Shown one piece after another: positions 1-8,676 of a stretch of 64,000 nt of DNA; position 1 is the first letter of the stretch; every line of letters begins with the position of its first letter. The translations under genes and the position numbers were made by a program. Origin of the DNA: Pseudomonadota bacterium (lineage in GTDB: Bacteria; Myxococcota_A; UBA796; SXON01); assembly GCA_030685065.1 (NCBI GenBank), contig JAUXQH010000037.1, positions 1 through 64,000 of the forward strand, read 5' to 3'. Below the pieces are notes generated by a model. It was not told the DNA's origin, did not search any database, and was given only the letters and a program-made list of their open reading frames with translations.

Positions 1-201
1 CGTTCGGCGGGTCAACGAGCGCCGGTGACAGAGGGAGGCCCGGAATCATCGCCCCGGCGCTCCCGTCGTCACCGGCCGGTTCGGTAGCAGGAGGGGTTGT
101 GACTACCGGTAGGGGTTACTGTAGCGAACCGGATAGGCATATCCGTCGAAGGGACGGAGTGGGAGGGGGAGGGCATCTCCCTCAGCTTCTACGAGCCCGG
201 C

Positions 202-453
202 GTGGGGGCGTGGAGCGACGGCTGTTATGGCGGTTACATCGAGGACGACCTGACGCTCGACGGCACGGCCTTCGATTGGTCCGCGCGGTTCATGGTTGGC
301 GCGGGGAGCCCCGAGCAGCGCGAGATTCGTGCCGTGGGGTGTGTCAGCGACGCGGCGATGGAGCTCTCCATCGTGGAGCAGGACGGCACGGTGTTCTGGG
401 GGCCGTGGCGACTCTTGAGGAGTGAGGACGTCTCGGTGGGGAGCTGCGACTGA
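202..453 (+). CDS. Hypothetical protein fragment
   Basis: Short acidic open frame of 83 codons from a GTG start. The same frame is open back to about position 103 and reads like protein there too (Gly/Glu-rich, then a Ser-Phe-Tyr stretch), but no start codon occurs upstream and a stop lies at 100-102. The N-terminus is therefore missing, frameshifted, or this is a gene remnant. Two cysteines and several Trp/Tyr suggest a small extracellular domain, but I recognise no family. It converges on the minus-strand gene that ends at 508. Treat it as a possible pseudogene. Confidence 0.35.
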   Translation: MGAWSDGCYGGYIEDDLTLDGTAFDWSARFMVGAGSPEQREIRAVGCVSDAAMELSIVEQDGTVFWGPWRLLRSEDVSVGSCD

Positions 454-507
454 GGGGCCCCCTGTCGAAGTCCGCCAGGAAACACGCCGGGGGCGACGGG
501 CCGCTTC

Positions 508-1029
508 CTACGGCCCGACCGTGGTGGGGTTGATCGAACGAACGAGATCGATCGCCGCCGGCGTCGGATCTCCCGAGGTCACGTTGAGCGAGGCCAGGCA
601 ATTCGTGTCGTCGTCCCAGAATTGGACGGCGCCGGTGTGGCCGGGGCCGCCCCGGTAGGCGGCGCGACCCACGCCAGCGAGGTCCTTGCCGTCCGTCGAA
701 GCCCTGGCCTGCTCGAGGCTGCTCTGGCGAAAACGCGCGTCGTCGAAGGCGACGCAGACGACGTTCAGAATGGCGAAGGCCTTGGGGCCCGTCAAATCGC
801 ACGTGACCGCCCCCGGCATGAACGCCTCCTCGGTCATGCTCATCCCCGCGAAATGTTTCGCGATCAGCTCGGACGGGACGAGGGCCGCACATTTGAGCGG
901 GCGGAGCACCTTCGGAACCGCCGTGGACCCGCCACGGGTCGGGGCGGGCTCCGCGGCCCGCGCAACCGAAGTCGAGGCGAGGAGGGCGGCGGCGACGAGG
1001 AGAACGGGAGCGAACGAATGTTGGTTCAT
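508..1029 (-). CDS. Secreted hypothetical protein with four cysteines
   Basis: Protein of 173 residues with a clear Sec signal peptide (hydrophobic residues 8-24, Ala-Arg-Ala-Ala cleavage region near residue 26). The mature part has exactly four cysteines (about C47, C77, C92, C144), consistent with two disulfides in a periplasmic or extracellular domain. The layout (Cys-Ala-Ala-Leu then a mid Cys-Asp-Leu) recalls small DUF3558-like lipoprotein domains, but there is no lipobox, so that resemblance is weak. It is transcribed away from the acyl carrier protein gene; the 58 bp between them must hold both promoters. Function unknown. Confidence 0.75.
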   Translation of the reverse strand: MNQHSFAPVLLVAAALLASTSVARAAEPAPTRGGSTAVPKVLRPLKCAALVPSELIAKHFAGMSMTEEAFMPGAVTCDLTGPKAFAILNVVCVAFDDARFRQSSLEQARASTDGKDLAGVGRAAYRGGPGHTGAVQFWDDDTNCLASLNVTSGDPTPAAIDLVRSINPTTVGP

Positions 1030-1087
1030 CGCTTCAGTCTACGTCCCCGCCGCCCCCGCGGTGTACAACCCCCGTGAGGACGTCCCC

Positions 1088-1477
1088 ATGATCGATCACG
1101 CGGAGCTGACACAGGTCGTGCGCGAGGCCGCGGCGGACGCCCTCGCCATCGACGTCGGGCAGGTGGCGGACGACGCGAATCTCCAGGATCTCGGCGCCCA
1201 GTCCCTCGAGTTTCTCGACATCGTGTTCAAGCTCGAGCAGCGCTACGACATCGAGATCACCCGCGGCGAGATGGAGCGGGCGGCCCGGGGAGACCTGTCC
1301 GAGGAGGCGTTCGCCCCGAACGGCGAGATCTCCGAGGTCGGCCTCGAGCGCCTTCGCGAGCTGATGCCGGAGTCCGCGCACCGCGCCGTCCCGGGCCTCC
1401 GGGTGTCCCAGATCCTTTCGCTGTTCACCGTCGCGACCTTCGTGCGCATCGTCGAGACGAAGCTGGGCGAGGGGTAG
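1088..1477 (+). CDS. Acyl carrier protein
   Basis: Protein of 129 residues with a phosphopantetheine-attachment motif Asp-Leu-Gly-Ala-Gln-Ser-Leu-Glu, in which S39 is the expected 4'-phosphopantetheine site. The following Phe-Leu-Asp-Ile-Val-Phe helix is typical of carrier proteins. It is longer than a housekeeping AcpP (about 78 residues): the C-terminal 60 residues form an extension seen in pathway-specific carrier proteins. The ATG at 1088 is chosen because GTGAGGA lies 8 bp upstream and the carrier helix begins right after. It is the first gene of a plus-strand run and is followed after 4 bp by a class III aminotransferase, so the acyl intermediates of this cluster are probably carried on this protein. 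Confidence 0.9.
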   Translation: MIDHAELTQVVREAAADALAIDVGQVADDANLQDLGAQSLEFLDIVFKLEQRYDIEITRGEMERAARGDLSEEAFAPNGEISEVGLERLRELMPESAHRAVPGLRVSQILSLFTVATFVRIVETKLGEG

Positions 1478-1481
1478 CCGC

Positions 1482-2813
1482 GTGGACGTTGCCGGCGCCT
1501 GGGCCCAGCACCTGAACCCCGCCTTCGTGCGCCTCCTGGGGGTGTTCGGCTACGGCCGCGTGTGGACCCGCGCCGACGACGTCTGGATGTGGGACGACCA
1601 GGGCCGCCGCTACCTCGACGCGCTCGCGGCCTTCGGCGCGGCCTCGGTGGGGCACAACCACCCGCGGCTCGTGGCGCGAGTGCGCGGCTTCTTCGACGAT
1701 CAGCCGCTCGGCCTCTGCCACACCGGGCCCACGCGCCACGCGGCGGCGCTCGCGACGGACCTCGCCGCGCGGCTCGCGCCGCTCACGGTGTCTCTCCTGG
1801 CCAGCGGCGGGGCCGAGGCGGTCGAGGCCGCCGTGAAGCTCGCGGTCGCGGCGACCGGCCGCTCGGGCCTGCTCTACACCACCAACGGCTACCACGGCAC
1901 CAGCGTCGGGACGCTCGCGCTGATGGGGGCCCCGCGCATGCGCGCCCCGTTCGAGGCGCTGCTGGCCGACGCCGTGGCGGTGCCCTACGGCGAGATCGGT
2001 CCCGTGCGGGACGCGCTCGCCTCGCGACGATTCGCGGCGTTCGTGGTGGAGCCGGTGCAGGCGGAGGGCGGCGTGGTGGCCCCACCGGACGGGTGGCTGG
2101 CCGACGTGGCGGCCTTGTGTCGGAAGGCGGGCACGCTTTTCGTGCTCGACGAGATCCAATCCGGCTTGGGTCGCGTCGGCACGTTCGTGGACGACGTGGT
2201 GCCCGATGTCCGGGTGCTCGGAAAAGCGCTGGGGGGCGGGCTGGTGCCGGTGAGCGTCGCGGTCACCACGCCCGCCTGGCACGCGAAGGCCTACGGCACG
2301 ATGGAGCGCTTCGATCTCCACAGCTCGACCTACGGGGGCGGCGCCCTGGGGTGTGTCATCGCGACCGAGGCGCTCGCGATCCTCGACGGGCTCACGCCGA
2401 CGGTGGCCGCGCGGGGGGAGCGCCTCCGGGAGGGCCTCCGCGCCGCGCTCGCCGGGCACCCGTTCGTGAAGGACGTGCGCGGACGCGGGCTCCTCGTGGG
2501 GGTGGAGCTCGGGCCGGCGTCGGGCCTCGCGTCGCGGCTCGCGCCCGGCCTGGTGGAGCTCCTCTCCAAGCAGGTGTTGGGCCAGTGGCTCGCGGTGCGG
2601 CTGTTGGAGGCGGGCGTGGTCGCGCAGCCGGCGACGCTCGCGTGGAACGTGCTCCGGCTCGAGCCGCCCTTGACGATCGCGGACCCCGAGATCGACCGGA
2701 TCATCGCCGCGGTTGCGACGGTCCTGAACGAGGTGCGCTCGGTGCCGACCCTGCTCGCGGACGTGACCGCCCGGATGGGCGAGCAGGCGTGGCGGGGCGG
2801 GACCTTCCGGTGA
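1482..2813 (+). CDS. Class III PLP aminotransferase
   Basis: Protein of 443 residues of the acetylornithine/4-aminobutyrate aminotransferase fold (fold type I). Visible landmarks are the Asn-His-Pro motif near residue 65, a Gly-Gly-Ala-Glu-Ala-Val cofactor loop near 107, Tyr-His-Gly-Thr, the Leu-Asp-Glu-Ile-Gln-Ser-Gly-Leu-Gly motif with D223 contacting the pyridine nitrogen, and Leu-Gly-Lys-Ala-Leu-Gly-Gly-Gly with K248 as the Schiff-base lysine. The GTG start follows the carrier-protein stop by 4 bp and its end overlaps the next gene. Members use ketones or aldehydes with an amino donor; some act on carrier-protein-bound substrates, which is the natural inference here. It could equally make a small precursor amine. 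Confidence 0.9.
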   Translation: MDVAGAWAQHLNPAFVRLLGVFGYGRVWTRADDVWMWDDQGRRYLDALAAFGAASVGHNHPRLVARVRGFFDDQPLGLCHTGPTRHAAALATDLAARLAPLTVSLLASGGAEAVEAAVKLAVAATGRSGLLYTTNGYHGTSVGTLALMGAPRMRAPFEALLADAVAVPYGEIGPVRDALASRRFAAFVVEPVQAEGGVVAPPDGWLADVAALCRKAGTLFVLDEIQSGLGRVGTFVDDVVPDVRVLGKALGGGLVPVSVAVTTPAWHAKAYGTMERFDLHSSTYGGGALGCVIATEALAILDGLTPTVAARGERLREGLRAALAGHPFVKDVRGRGLLVGVELGPASGLASRLAPGLVELLSKQVLGQWLAVRLLEAGVVAQPATLAWNVLRLEPPLTIADPEIDRIIAAVATVLNEVRSVPTLLADVTARMGEQAWRGGTFR

Positions 2814-3808
2814 AGGCTGCCGCGATGAAGGGATCCGCCGGCTTCGCCTGGACCATCGCCCGGCGCCGCCCGTTCTCGGTGCTCGTGCAGGTGACCAACC
2901 GTTGCAACATGAAGTGCCCGTTCTGCGACTTCTGGCCCAACGGCGCGCCGCTCCAGGAGCTCACGACCGACGACTTCCGGCGTTTCGCCTCCGAGCTCGC
3001 GACCGTCGGCACCTTCCTCGTGTCGATCGAGGGCGGCGAGCCGCTCGTGCGCCCCGATCTGCCCGAGATCGTCGCCGCCTTCGCCCGGGCAGGCCACCTG
3101 CCGGTGCTCTACACGAACGGCTGGTTCGTCGACGAGGCGCGCGCGGCCGCCCTCTCCGACGCCGGCGTGCACCAGGTGGGCGTCTCCATCGATTTCCCGG
3201 ACGCCGCGCGTCACGACGCGATGCGACGCACGCCCGGAGCCTTCGATCGGGCGGTCGCCGCGGTGGAGCGGCTCGAGGCCACCATCGGCGCCCGCCGCGT
3301 GCACCTCATGACCGTGCTCATGCGCCAGAACCAGGACGATCTCGAGGCCCTGCTCGCGCTCTCCGCCGGGCTCGGGGTGCGCCACCAGGTCACGTTGTTG
3401 TCAGACGATGGCTTCCGCCGCGGCAAGCTCGAGGAGGCCTCGCGGCCGGACGCGCGCGCGATGGCCGTGCTCCCCGCCCTCGCGCGGAGGCACCGGCACC
3501 TCACCTCGTTCTCCTCGTACCTCGACGGAATGCCCCGCTTCCTCGCGGGCGCCGAGCTTCCGCGATGCCGCGCCGGAATCCAGAGCTTCAACGTGGACCA
3601 TACGGGCAACGTCGCCGCGTGCATCGAGACGATCGACGCGCCGGTGGGCAACGTGCGGGACACCCCGCTGGCCGCCTTGTTGGCGCGCCTGGTCGAGCGC
3701 GACACGGGCAACGGCTGCCAGAAATGCTGGACCTTGTGCCGCGGGATGGCGCAGGCGATGGGGGAGGGGGGCGGCGCGCGCGACTGGATCGATCTTACGA
3801 GGATGTAG
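2810..3808 (+). CDS. Radical SAM/SPASM-type protein
   Basis: Protein of 332 residues with the radical SAM [4Fe-4S] motif Cys-Asn-Met-Lys-Cys-Pro-Phe-Cys (C32, C36, C39 from the GTG) and a GGE SAM-binding motif near residue 72. The C-terminal 70 residues carry a further set of cysteines (Leu-Pro-Arg-Cys, Ala-Ala-Cys, Gly-Cys-Gln-Lys-Cys and Leu-Cys-Arg-Gly) that looks like a SPASM or twitch auxiliary cluster domain. GTG at 2810 overlaps the aminotransferase stop (GTGA); ATG at 2825 is the alternative start. SPASM proteins modify peptides, amino sugars or small metabolites, so the substrate cannot be read from sequence. Coupling to the aminotransferase suggests a shared pathway. Confidence 0.88.
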   Translation: MKAAAMKGSAGFAWTIARRRPFSVLVQVTNRCNMKCPFCDFWPNGAPLQELTTDDFRRFASELATVGTFLVSIEGGEPLVRPDLPEIVAAFARAGHLPVLYTNGWFVDEARAAALSDAGVHQVGVSIDFPDAARHDAMRRTPGAFDRAVAAVERLEATIGARRVHLMTVLMRQNQDDLEALLALSAGLGVRHQVTLLSDDGFRRGKLEEASRPDARAMAVLPALARRHRHLTSFSSYLDGMPRFLAGAELPRCRAGIQSFNVDHTGNVAACIETIDAPVGNVRDTPLAALLARLVERDTGNGCQKCWTLCRGMAQAMGEGGGARDWIDLTRM

Positions 3809-3827
3809 CGTCGGGTTACCGAGGGAC

Positions 3828-4583
3828 ATGCAACCACTCGGAACGGACGAAGACGCGTCGGCGCGGCCGGGCGTCGTGCGCACCCTCCGCTACGATCAGC
3901 CCGTCGCCGTGATCGGCGACATCCACGGCCGCGCCGACCTGCTCGCCCGCCTCCTCGATGCGCTCCCCGTCGACATTCCGGTGCTCGTGACGGGGGATGT
4001 CGGGGATCGCGGCCCCGACACCCGCGGCGTCCTCGATCTGCTCGTGGCCCGGGGCGCCGAGGGCACGCGCGGCAACCATGACGAGTGGCTCACGACGTGG
4101 GCGCTGGGCGGGCCGTTCGACCCGTTCGCGCTCTCCCCGAAGATGGGCGGACACGCGACGCTCGCGTCGTATGGCGTGATCGGCCGCAGCCCCGCCGACA
4201 TCGAGTCCCAGGCCCACCTCGTCCCCGAAGCCCATCGCGATTGGCTGTCGGCGCGGCCGCACGCGATCGATCTCCAGGTCATGGGCACCACGTGGTGGAT
4301 CATCCACGCGGGGGTCCCCTCGCACGTCAACCTGCGGGGCGTCGCCTTCGCCGATGTGGTCCCGTACCTCGCGGCCCACCATCCGGACGCGCTCTTGTGG
4401 GGCGCGAACGACCCGGAGGAGATGCTCGCCCTCGATCGCCCCGTGATCATGGGCCACGTGCGCCGCCGGTCGCCCCTGGACATCGGGCACGTGCTCGCGA
4501 TCGACACCGGCGCGGGCACGATCCTCGGCGGGGCGCTCACGGCGGTGATCCTGCCGGAGCGGAGGTTCGTGCGGGTGGGGTGA
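3828..4583 (+). CDS. PPP-family metallophosphoesterase
   Basis: Protein of 251 residues with the three signature motifs of the calcineurin-like/PPP phosphatases in order: Gly-Asp-Ile-His-Gly (near residue 30), Gly-Asp-Val-Gly-Asp-Arg-Gly (near 60) and Gly-Asn-His-Asp-Glu (near 85), plus later metal-ligand histidines (Ile-His-Ala-Gly, Gly-His-Val). Bacterial relatives are protein phosphatases and symmetrical diadenosine tetraphosphatases. The ATG at 3828 lies 20 bp after the radical SAM stop in the same operon-like run. Its place inside a biosynthetic run suggests hydrolysis of a phosphorylated intermediate, but a housekeeping role is also possible. The substrate is unknown. Confidence 0.85.
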   Translation: MQPLGTDEDASARPGVVRTLRYDQPVAVIGDIHGRADLLARLLDALPVDIPVLVTGDVGDRGPDTRGVLDLLVARGAEGTRGNHDEWLTTWALGGPFDPFALSPKMGGHATLASYGVIGRSPADIESQAHLVPEAHRDWLSARPHAIDLQVMGTTWWIIHAGVPSHVNLRGVAFADVVPYLAAHHPDALLWGANDPEEMLALDRPVIMGHVRRRSPLDIGHVLAIDTGAGTILGGALTAVILPERRFVRVG

Positions 4584-4618
4584 GAGGGGGGCGCCCGCTG
4601 GGGTGGTACCCTGCCGGG

Positions 4619-6319
4619 ATGGATTGCGGCTCCTGCGGCACTCGCCCCGATCGACCCCACACCTTCCTCGCCCACGCGCCCGACGTCTGCCCATCGTGCA
4701 CCACGCCCGTCGAGGCGCGCGTCGTGTTGCGCGACGGAAAGGCCGTGCATCTCATCCGGTGCAAGCAGTGTGGGCACTCCGAGCGCGTGATCGCGGAGGA
4801 CGGCGCCGCGTGGCGCGCCGCGTTCGTGGCGAGCGGGCGCCCCGATGATCCGGTGCCACACCGCTTCAAGCAGACCACGTCGACCTGCGCCAACTGCCTC
4901 GCGCTCGTGCCGACGGACGTGATGGTGGCCGAGGGAAAGGTGTTTTTCGAGAAGATCTGTTCCCGGTGCGGGCCGAGCCGGGCGCTCGTGTCGGAGGATG
5001 CCTCCCACTACGTTCGGGCCTATGCGTTCGCGGCGGCGGGCACCCAGCCCTTCATGTACACGACCAAGGCCGAAAAGGGCTGCCCCACGGATTGTGGGCT
5101 CTGCAACGAGCACGAACAGCACACGTGCCTGCCCATCATCGAGATCACCGACCACTGCAACCTCGAGTGCCCGGTCTGCATCGTCAACAACCAATACAGC
5201 ACCCACATGGCCCCGGACGCGTTCCGGCGCATCGTGGAGGGATTGGTGGAGCGCGAGGGCCAGCTCGAGTCGATCGCGCTCTCCGGCGGAGAGCCGACCA
5301 GCCACCCGAACCTGCTAGAATTGCTGGACATCGCGGATCGGCCCGAGATCGCGCGGATCGTGCTCATCACCAACGGGGTGCGGCTCGGAAAGGACCGAAA
5401 GCTTGCCGAAGAGCTCAAGCGCCGCGGCACCTACATCGGCTTGCAGATGGACGGCTTCGACGCCGCCACCCACAAGGCGCTCCGCGGGCGCGATCTCGGC
5501 AAGGAGAAGGAAGCGGCGCTCACGATGATCCGGGAGCTCGATCTGCCGACCCAGATGATCGCGGTGATCGCGCGTGGCATCAACGACAACCAGGTGGGGC
5601 AGCTCATCGACCTGTTCGAGGCCACCGACGCGATCATCTCGCTCAACTTCCAGCCAGCGTCCTACTCGGGGTTCGGCGGCGGCACGATGATCCACGATCC
5701 GCTCGACCGGGTCACGATCTCCGGGGTGATCCAACGCGCCGAGGAGCAGACGAACGGGCGGCTCCTCCGCTCGGACTTCTATCCTTTGCCGTGCTCGCAT
5801 CCCCAGTGTGTGTCGCTCACCTACCTGCTCAAGTTGGATGATGGGCGCTGTGTCCCGTTCCCGCGCTTCGTGAACTTCGAGAAGCACCTCAACCTGCTCC
5901 GATCCTCGGCGGTGCTCCCCTCGACCCGCGATGTCGAGGACAGCCTGCAGGACACGTTGTACGAGGTGTTCGCGCATCAGGACGAGATCCCCGATGGCCC
6001 GGCGATCCTCGCCGCCCTCAAGCGCTCGCTCCAGGCGATGTTTCCGGGCCGCTCCCTCACGTGGAAGGAGGCCTCGCGCATCGGCGAGCGCCAGGCCAAG
6101 ACCATCTTCCTGCACCACTACATGGATCGCCACGACTTCGATTTGGAGCGGCTCCGCAAGTGTTGCCACCACTACCCGCAGGAGGACGGGCGCGTGATGC
6201 CGGCGTGTGGGTTCAACCTGTTCCACCGCGGCACGGCGAAGGGGCCCGACACGCCCAAGGCGGAGTGGGCCCGGCCCGCGCCGCACGCCGGCTTGGCACC
6301 CACCGCCGGCAAGCCCTGA
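4619..6319 (+). CDS. Tes-like (MJ0619-family) radical SAM protein with extra zinc ribbon
   Basis: Protein of 566 residues. Residues 1-55 hold three CxxC pairs (C3/C6, C24/C27, C48/C51), a zinc-ribbon-like extension. Next comes a rubredoxin-like Cys4 site (C90/C93, C114/C117), then an auxiliary-cluster motif (C155, C159, C162 and C170, with His-Glu-Gln-His-Thr-Cys), then the radical SAM motif Cys-Asn-Leu-Glu-Cys-Pro-Val-Cys (C180, C184, C187) and Ser-Gly-Gly-Glu-Pro. The C-terminus has C392/C397 and C515/C516/C530. This order matches the tetraether synthase family, whose archaeal founder couples lipid tails through sp3 C-C bonds using several Fe-S clusters and a rubredoxin-type iron. A lipid-tail substrate is inferred. 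The stop overlaps the next start (TGATG). Confidence 0.88.
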   Translation: MDCGSCGTRPDRPHTFLAHAPDVCPSCTTPVEARVVLRDGKAVHLIRCKQCGHSERVIAEDGAAWRAAFVASGRPDDPVPHRFKQTTSTCANCLALVPTDVMVAEGKVFFEKICSRCGPSRALVSEDASHYVRAYAFAAAGTQPFMYTTKAEKGCPTDCGLCNEHEQHTCLPIIEITDHCNLECPVCIVNNQYSTHMAPDAFRRIVEGLVEREGQLESIALSGGEPTSHPNLLELLDIADRPEIARIVLITNGVRLGKDRKLAEELKRRGTYIGLQMDGFDAATHKALRGRDLGKEKEAALTMIRELDLPTQMIAVIARGINDNQVGQLIDLFEATDAIISLNFQPASYSGFGGGTMIHDPLDRVTISGVIQRAEEQTNGRLLRSDFYPLPCSHPQCVSLTYLLKLDDGRCVPFPRFVNFEKHLNLLRSSAVLPSTRDVEDSLQDTLYEVFAHQDEIPDGPAILAALKRSLQAMFPGRSLTWKEASRIGERQAKTIFLHHYMDRHDFDLERLRKCCHHYPQEDGRVMPACGFNLFHRGTAKGPDTPKAEWARPAPHAGLAPTAGKP

Positions 6320-7059
6320 TGGGCCTGCTCGACGGGCGGGTGGCGCTGGTGACCGGCGGCTCGCGCGGGTTGGGGCGTGCCATCGCCGTCACATTCGCGC
6401 GGGAAGGCGCCTACGTGGCCTTCAACTATTCCCGCTCCCACAGCGATGCGGCGGTGACGTTGGAGCAGATCCTCGCTGTGGGCAGGGGCCGCGCCTTCGC
6501 CACTTCGGTGCTCGACAAGGCCGGCTTGCGCGTCCTGTGCAAAGACGTAGAAGCGGACGCCGGCGCGCCCATCGACATCCTCGTCAACAACGCGGGCGTG
6601 GGCCAGGTGGTGCCGCTCGCGCTGATGGAGGAGGAGGACTGGGATCGGATGATGGACACGCACGTGAAGGGCGCGTTCCTCGCGACCCAGGCGGTGCTGC
6701 GCGGCATGGTGCGCCAGAAGCGCGGGCACGTGCTGAACATCGGGAGCCTCGCTGGCGTGAAGATGTTGCAGGCGCCGGTGCACTACGCCACGGCGAAGGC
6801 CGCGCTCAAGGGGTTCACCGAGTCGTTGGCGAAGGAGGTCGCGCGGTATGGCATTCGTGTCAATTGCCTCGCGCCGGGCCTGTTGGAGGAGGGAGTGAGC
6901 GACAACCTCCCCGCGCATCGAAAGGAGGAATTCCTCCGTCACTGTGCGTTGGGCCGCCTCGGAAAGCCCCAGGAGGTGGCCGAGCTCGCCGCGTTCCTCG
7001 TGTCGGATCGCAACAGCTACATGAGCGGCGCGACGGTGGTGGTGGATGGCGCTGTCTGA
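6319..7059 (+). CDS. FabG-like short-chain dehydrogenase/reductase
   Basis: Classical SDR of 246 residues. It has the cofactor motif Thr-Gly-Gly-Ser-Arg-Gly-Leu-Gly (T12-G19), Asn-Asn-Ala-Gly, catalytic S143 and Tyr-Ala-Thr-Ala-Lys (Y156, K160). The nearest well-known relatives are 3-oxoacyl-ACP reductases, so reduction of a keto group on a carrier-bound chain is the likely role. The start codon overlaps the stop of the Tes-like gene. It is clearly paralogous to the SDR at 16305-17027: both share Ala-Pro-Val-His-Tyr before the lysine and Val-Asn then Ala-Pro-Gly-Leu after it. Confidence 0.9.
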   Translation: MGLLDGRVALVTGGSRGLGRAIAVTFAREGAYVAFNYSRSHSDAAVTLEQILAVGRGRAFATSVLDKAGLRVLCKDVEADAGAPIDILVNNAGVGQVVPLALMEEEDWDRMMDTHVKGAFLATQAVLRGMVRQKRGHVLNIGSLAGVKMLQAPVHYATAKAALKGFTESLAKEVARYGIRVNCLAPGLLEEGVSDNLPAHRKEEFLRHCALGRLGKPQEVAELAAFLVSDRNSYMSGATVVVDGAV

Positions 7060-8137
7060 CCCCGCTTTCCCGCCCGGGACGTGGATCATCTCGCGCACCC
7101 AGGACCTGACTTGGTTCTGGGGGAGCGCGCTGGTCGGGCTGGGCGCGGGTGCCCTGGTCCTGTTGGCGCCATGGCTGGCGCTGCCCCTGTTCTGCGCGTG
7201 GATGGTGGGGGTGGACGGACCCCACTTCTGGGCGACGTGGACGCGCAGCGTGTGGGATCCCGCCGAGCGCGCGCGTCGCGGGGCCTTGGTTGCCGGGAGC
7301 TTCCTCATCTTCTTGCCGGGGTTCGCGGCCTGGGCCGTTGCGCGAGCAACGGGAGCCGATGTCGTCTGGATCGGGTTCCTTCTCCTCGCGGCGGTGTGGG
7401 CGTACCACCACGGGGTACGCCAGGACTTCGGCATCTGGTCGTTGTACGCGCGCCGCGCCGGGCTCTCCGTGCGAGAGCGCACGGTCGACGCCTGGTTCCT
7501 CTACGGTGCGCGCTGGGGGTTGTTCGCCTGGTTTTCGCTCGCCCACCCGCTGAGTCGGGCAGAGTTGGAAGCAGCGGGCCTGGCCTGGATCAGCGCCCCG
7601 GTGGGCTGGGCCGTTCTGGCGTGGATGGTGGCGTTTCCGGTAGTGCTCGCCGTGCGCTACGCCAAGGGGCGGCCGGTGCTCCCGGGGCTGTTCATTCTGC
7701 TCCCGTGTATCGGCTACCAGGCGGTCGGCTTCGCGGTGATCGGCCTCGCCGAGCCGCTCGTGCCGGGCTTCTCCAACGTAGAGCAGGCCTTCGCGGTGCT
7801 CGCGCTCTCCAACGGCGTGGCGCACGGGCTCCAGTACCTGGGCCTGGTTGCGTGGGCGGGAAAGAACCGGCACCCGCGGGGCGGGCCCTCCCTCTCCGCG
7901 CGCCTCTCCGCGCGCCCCGGACGCGCCTGGCTCGTGTACGTGGCCCTCTCCGTGCCCTACCTCGCCGTGAACCTGCTCCGGACGGCCGCCCCCGGCGTAC
8001 ACATCGCGGGCCCCACGGTCGAGGGGCTGGCCTTGTGTGTGTACTGGGGGTTCGTGCTCCATCACTACCTGCTCGACCAGTACATCTGGCGGCCGCACGC
8101 GGATCCGATCCTGCGGGCAGAGCTGAGGGTGGCGTGA
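7046..8137 (+). CDS. Polytopic membrane protein with conserved His motifs
   Basis: Protein of 363 residues with about eight predicted transmembrane segments. Polar residues cluster at segment ends: Asp-Gly-Pro-His-Phe-Trp near residue 56, Tyr-His-His-Gly-Val-Arg-Gln near 115, and His-His-Tyr-Leu-Leu-Asp-Gln-Tyr near 340. Such histidines inside a membrane bundle suggest metal or cofactor binding, as in membrane di-iron or haem enzymes, but I cannot assign a family. The ATG at 7046 overlaps the SDR gene by 14 bp and the stop overlaps the next start (GTGA), so it is translated with the cluster. A membrane location fits a lipid substrate. Confidence 0.8.
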   Translation: MALSDPAFPPGTWIISRTQDLTWFWGSALVGLGAGALVLLAPWLALPLFCAWMVGVDGPHFWATWTRSVWDPAERARRGALVAGSFLIFLPGFAAWAVARATGADVVWIGFLLLAAVWAYHHGVRQDFGIWSLYARRAGLSVRERTVDAWFLYGARWGLFAWFSLAHPLSRAELEAAGLAWISAPVGWAVLAWMVAFPVVLAVRYAKGRPVLPGLFILLPCIGYQAVGFAVIGLAEPLVPGFSNVEQAFAVLALSNGVAHGLQYLGLVAWAGKNRHPRGGPSLSARLSARPGRAWLVYVALSVPYLAVNLLRTAAPGVHIAGPTVEGLALCVYWGFVLHHYLLDQYIWRPHADPILRAELRVA

Positions 8138-8676
8138 GCCGGCTCCTCGGGCTCCTCCTGGTGCTCCTGCTCGCCTGGCACACGAGCGAAAAGGTGCAGA
8201 CCGGGCTCCTCCCCGAGATGTTCTGGGCCTGTCACCTCGCCAGCGCCCTCGCCGCGGTGGGGCTGCTGGTCAACCGCCCCGCGCTCGCGGTGTTCGGGGG
8301 CCTGTTCCACGTCGTCTGCGGCCTCCCCGCCTGGCTGCTGGAGCTGGCCCTCAACGGGACGACGGTGTCCTCCGCCGCCCTCCACCTCGTGACGCCCGCG
8401 CTCGGGGTCTGGGCCGCTCGGCGGCATGGTGTCCCGGGGTGGATCGCCCCGGCCGGCGCCGCGTTGTGGGTCGGGAGCCAGCTCATCGGGCGGCTGTGTC
8501 CGGAGCCGCTCAACGTCAACCTCGCCTGGCACCCCTACGAGGTGCTCCCCGCGGGGTTCCCCGCGTGGGGCTCCCACCTCGTCAACCTCGCGCTCGTCAC
8601 CCTCGCCCTCCAGGCGTTGACGACGGGCGTCACCCGGTTCGCGCGGACCGGGCCCGGAGCGGCCCATGCCCCCTGA
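8134..8676 (+). CDS. Small polytopic membrane protein
   Basis: Protein of 180 residues with about five hydrophobic segments covering nearly the whole length. The GTG start overlaps the previous stop by 4 bp (GTGA) and the end overlaps the next radical SAM gene by 11 bp, so it sits inside the co-translated run. A few charged or polar residues (Trp-His-Thr-Ser-Glu near residue 15, Leu-Ala-Trp-His-Pro-Tyr-Glu near 135) are the only candidates for functional sites. I recognise no family. With its neighbour it may form a membrane complex that serves the radical SAM enzymes. Confidence 0.75.
   Translation: MSRLLGLLLVLLLAWHTSEKVQTGLLPEMFWACHLASALAAVGLLVNRPALAVFGGLFHVVCGLPAWLLELALNGTTVSSAALHLVTPALGVWAARRHGVPGWIAPAGAALWVGSQLIGRLCPEPLNVNLAWHPYEVLPAGFPAWGSHLVNLALVTLALQALTTGVTRFARTGPGAAHAP

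Noticed and set aside
99..425. GTG-started open frame overlapping the fragment at 202-453
   Set aside because: Arg/Gly-rich translation with no protein-like pattern; the other frame has better composition.
1425..2459. Minus-strand open frame of 344 codons opposite the first aminotransferase
   Set aside because: The plus strand has an intact PLP enzyme with all catalytic residues; the antisense frame is His/Arg/Glu-rich noise.
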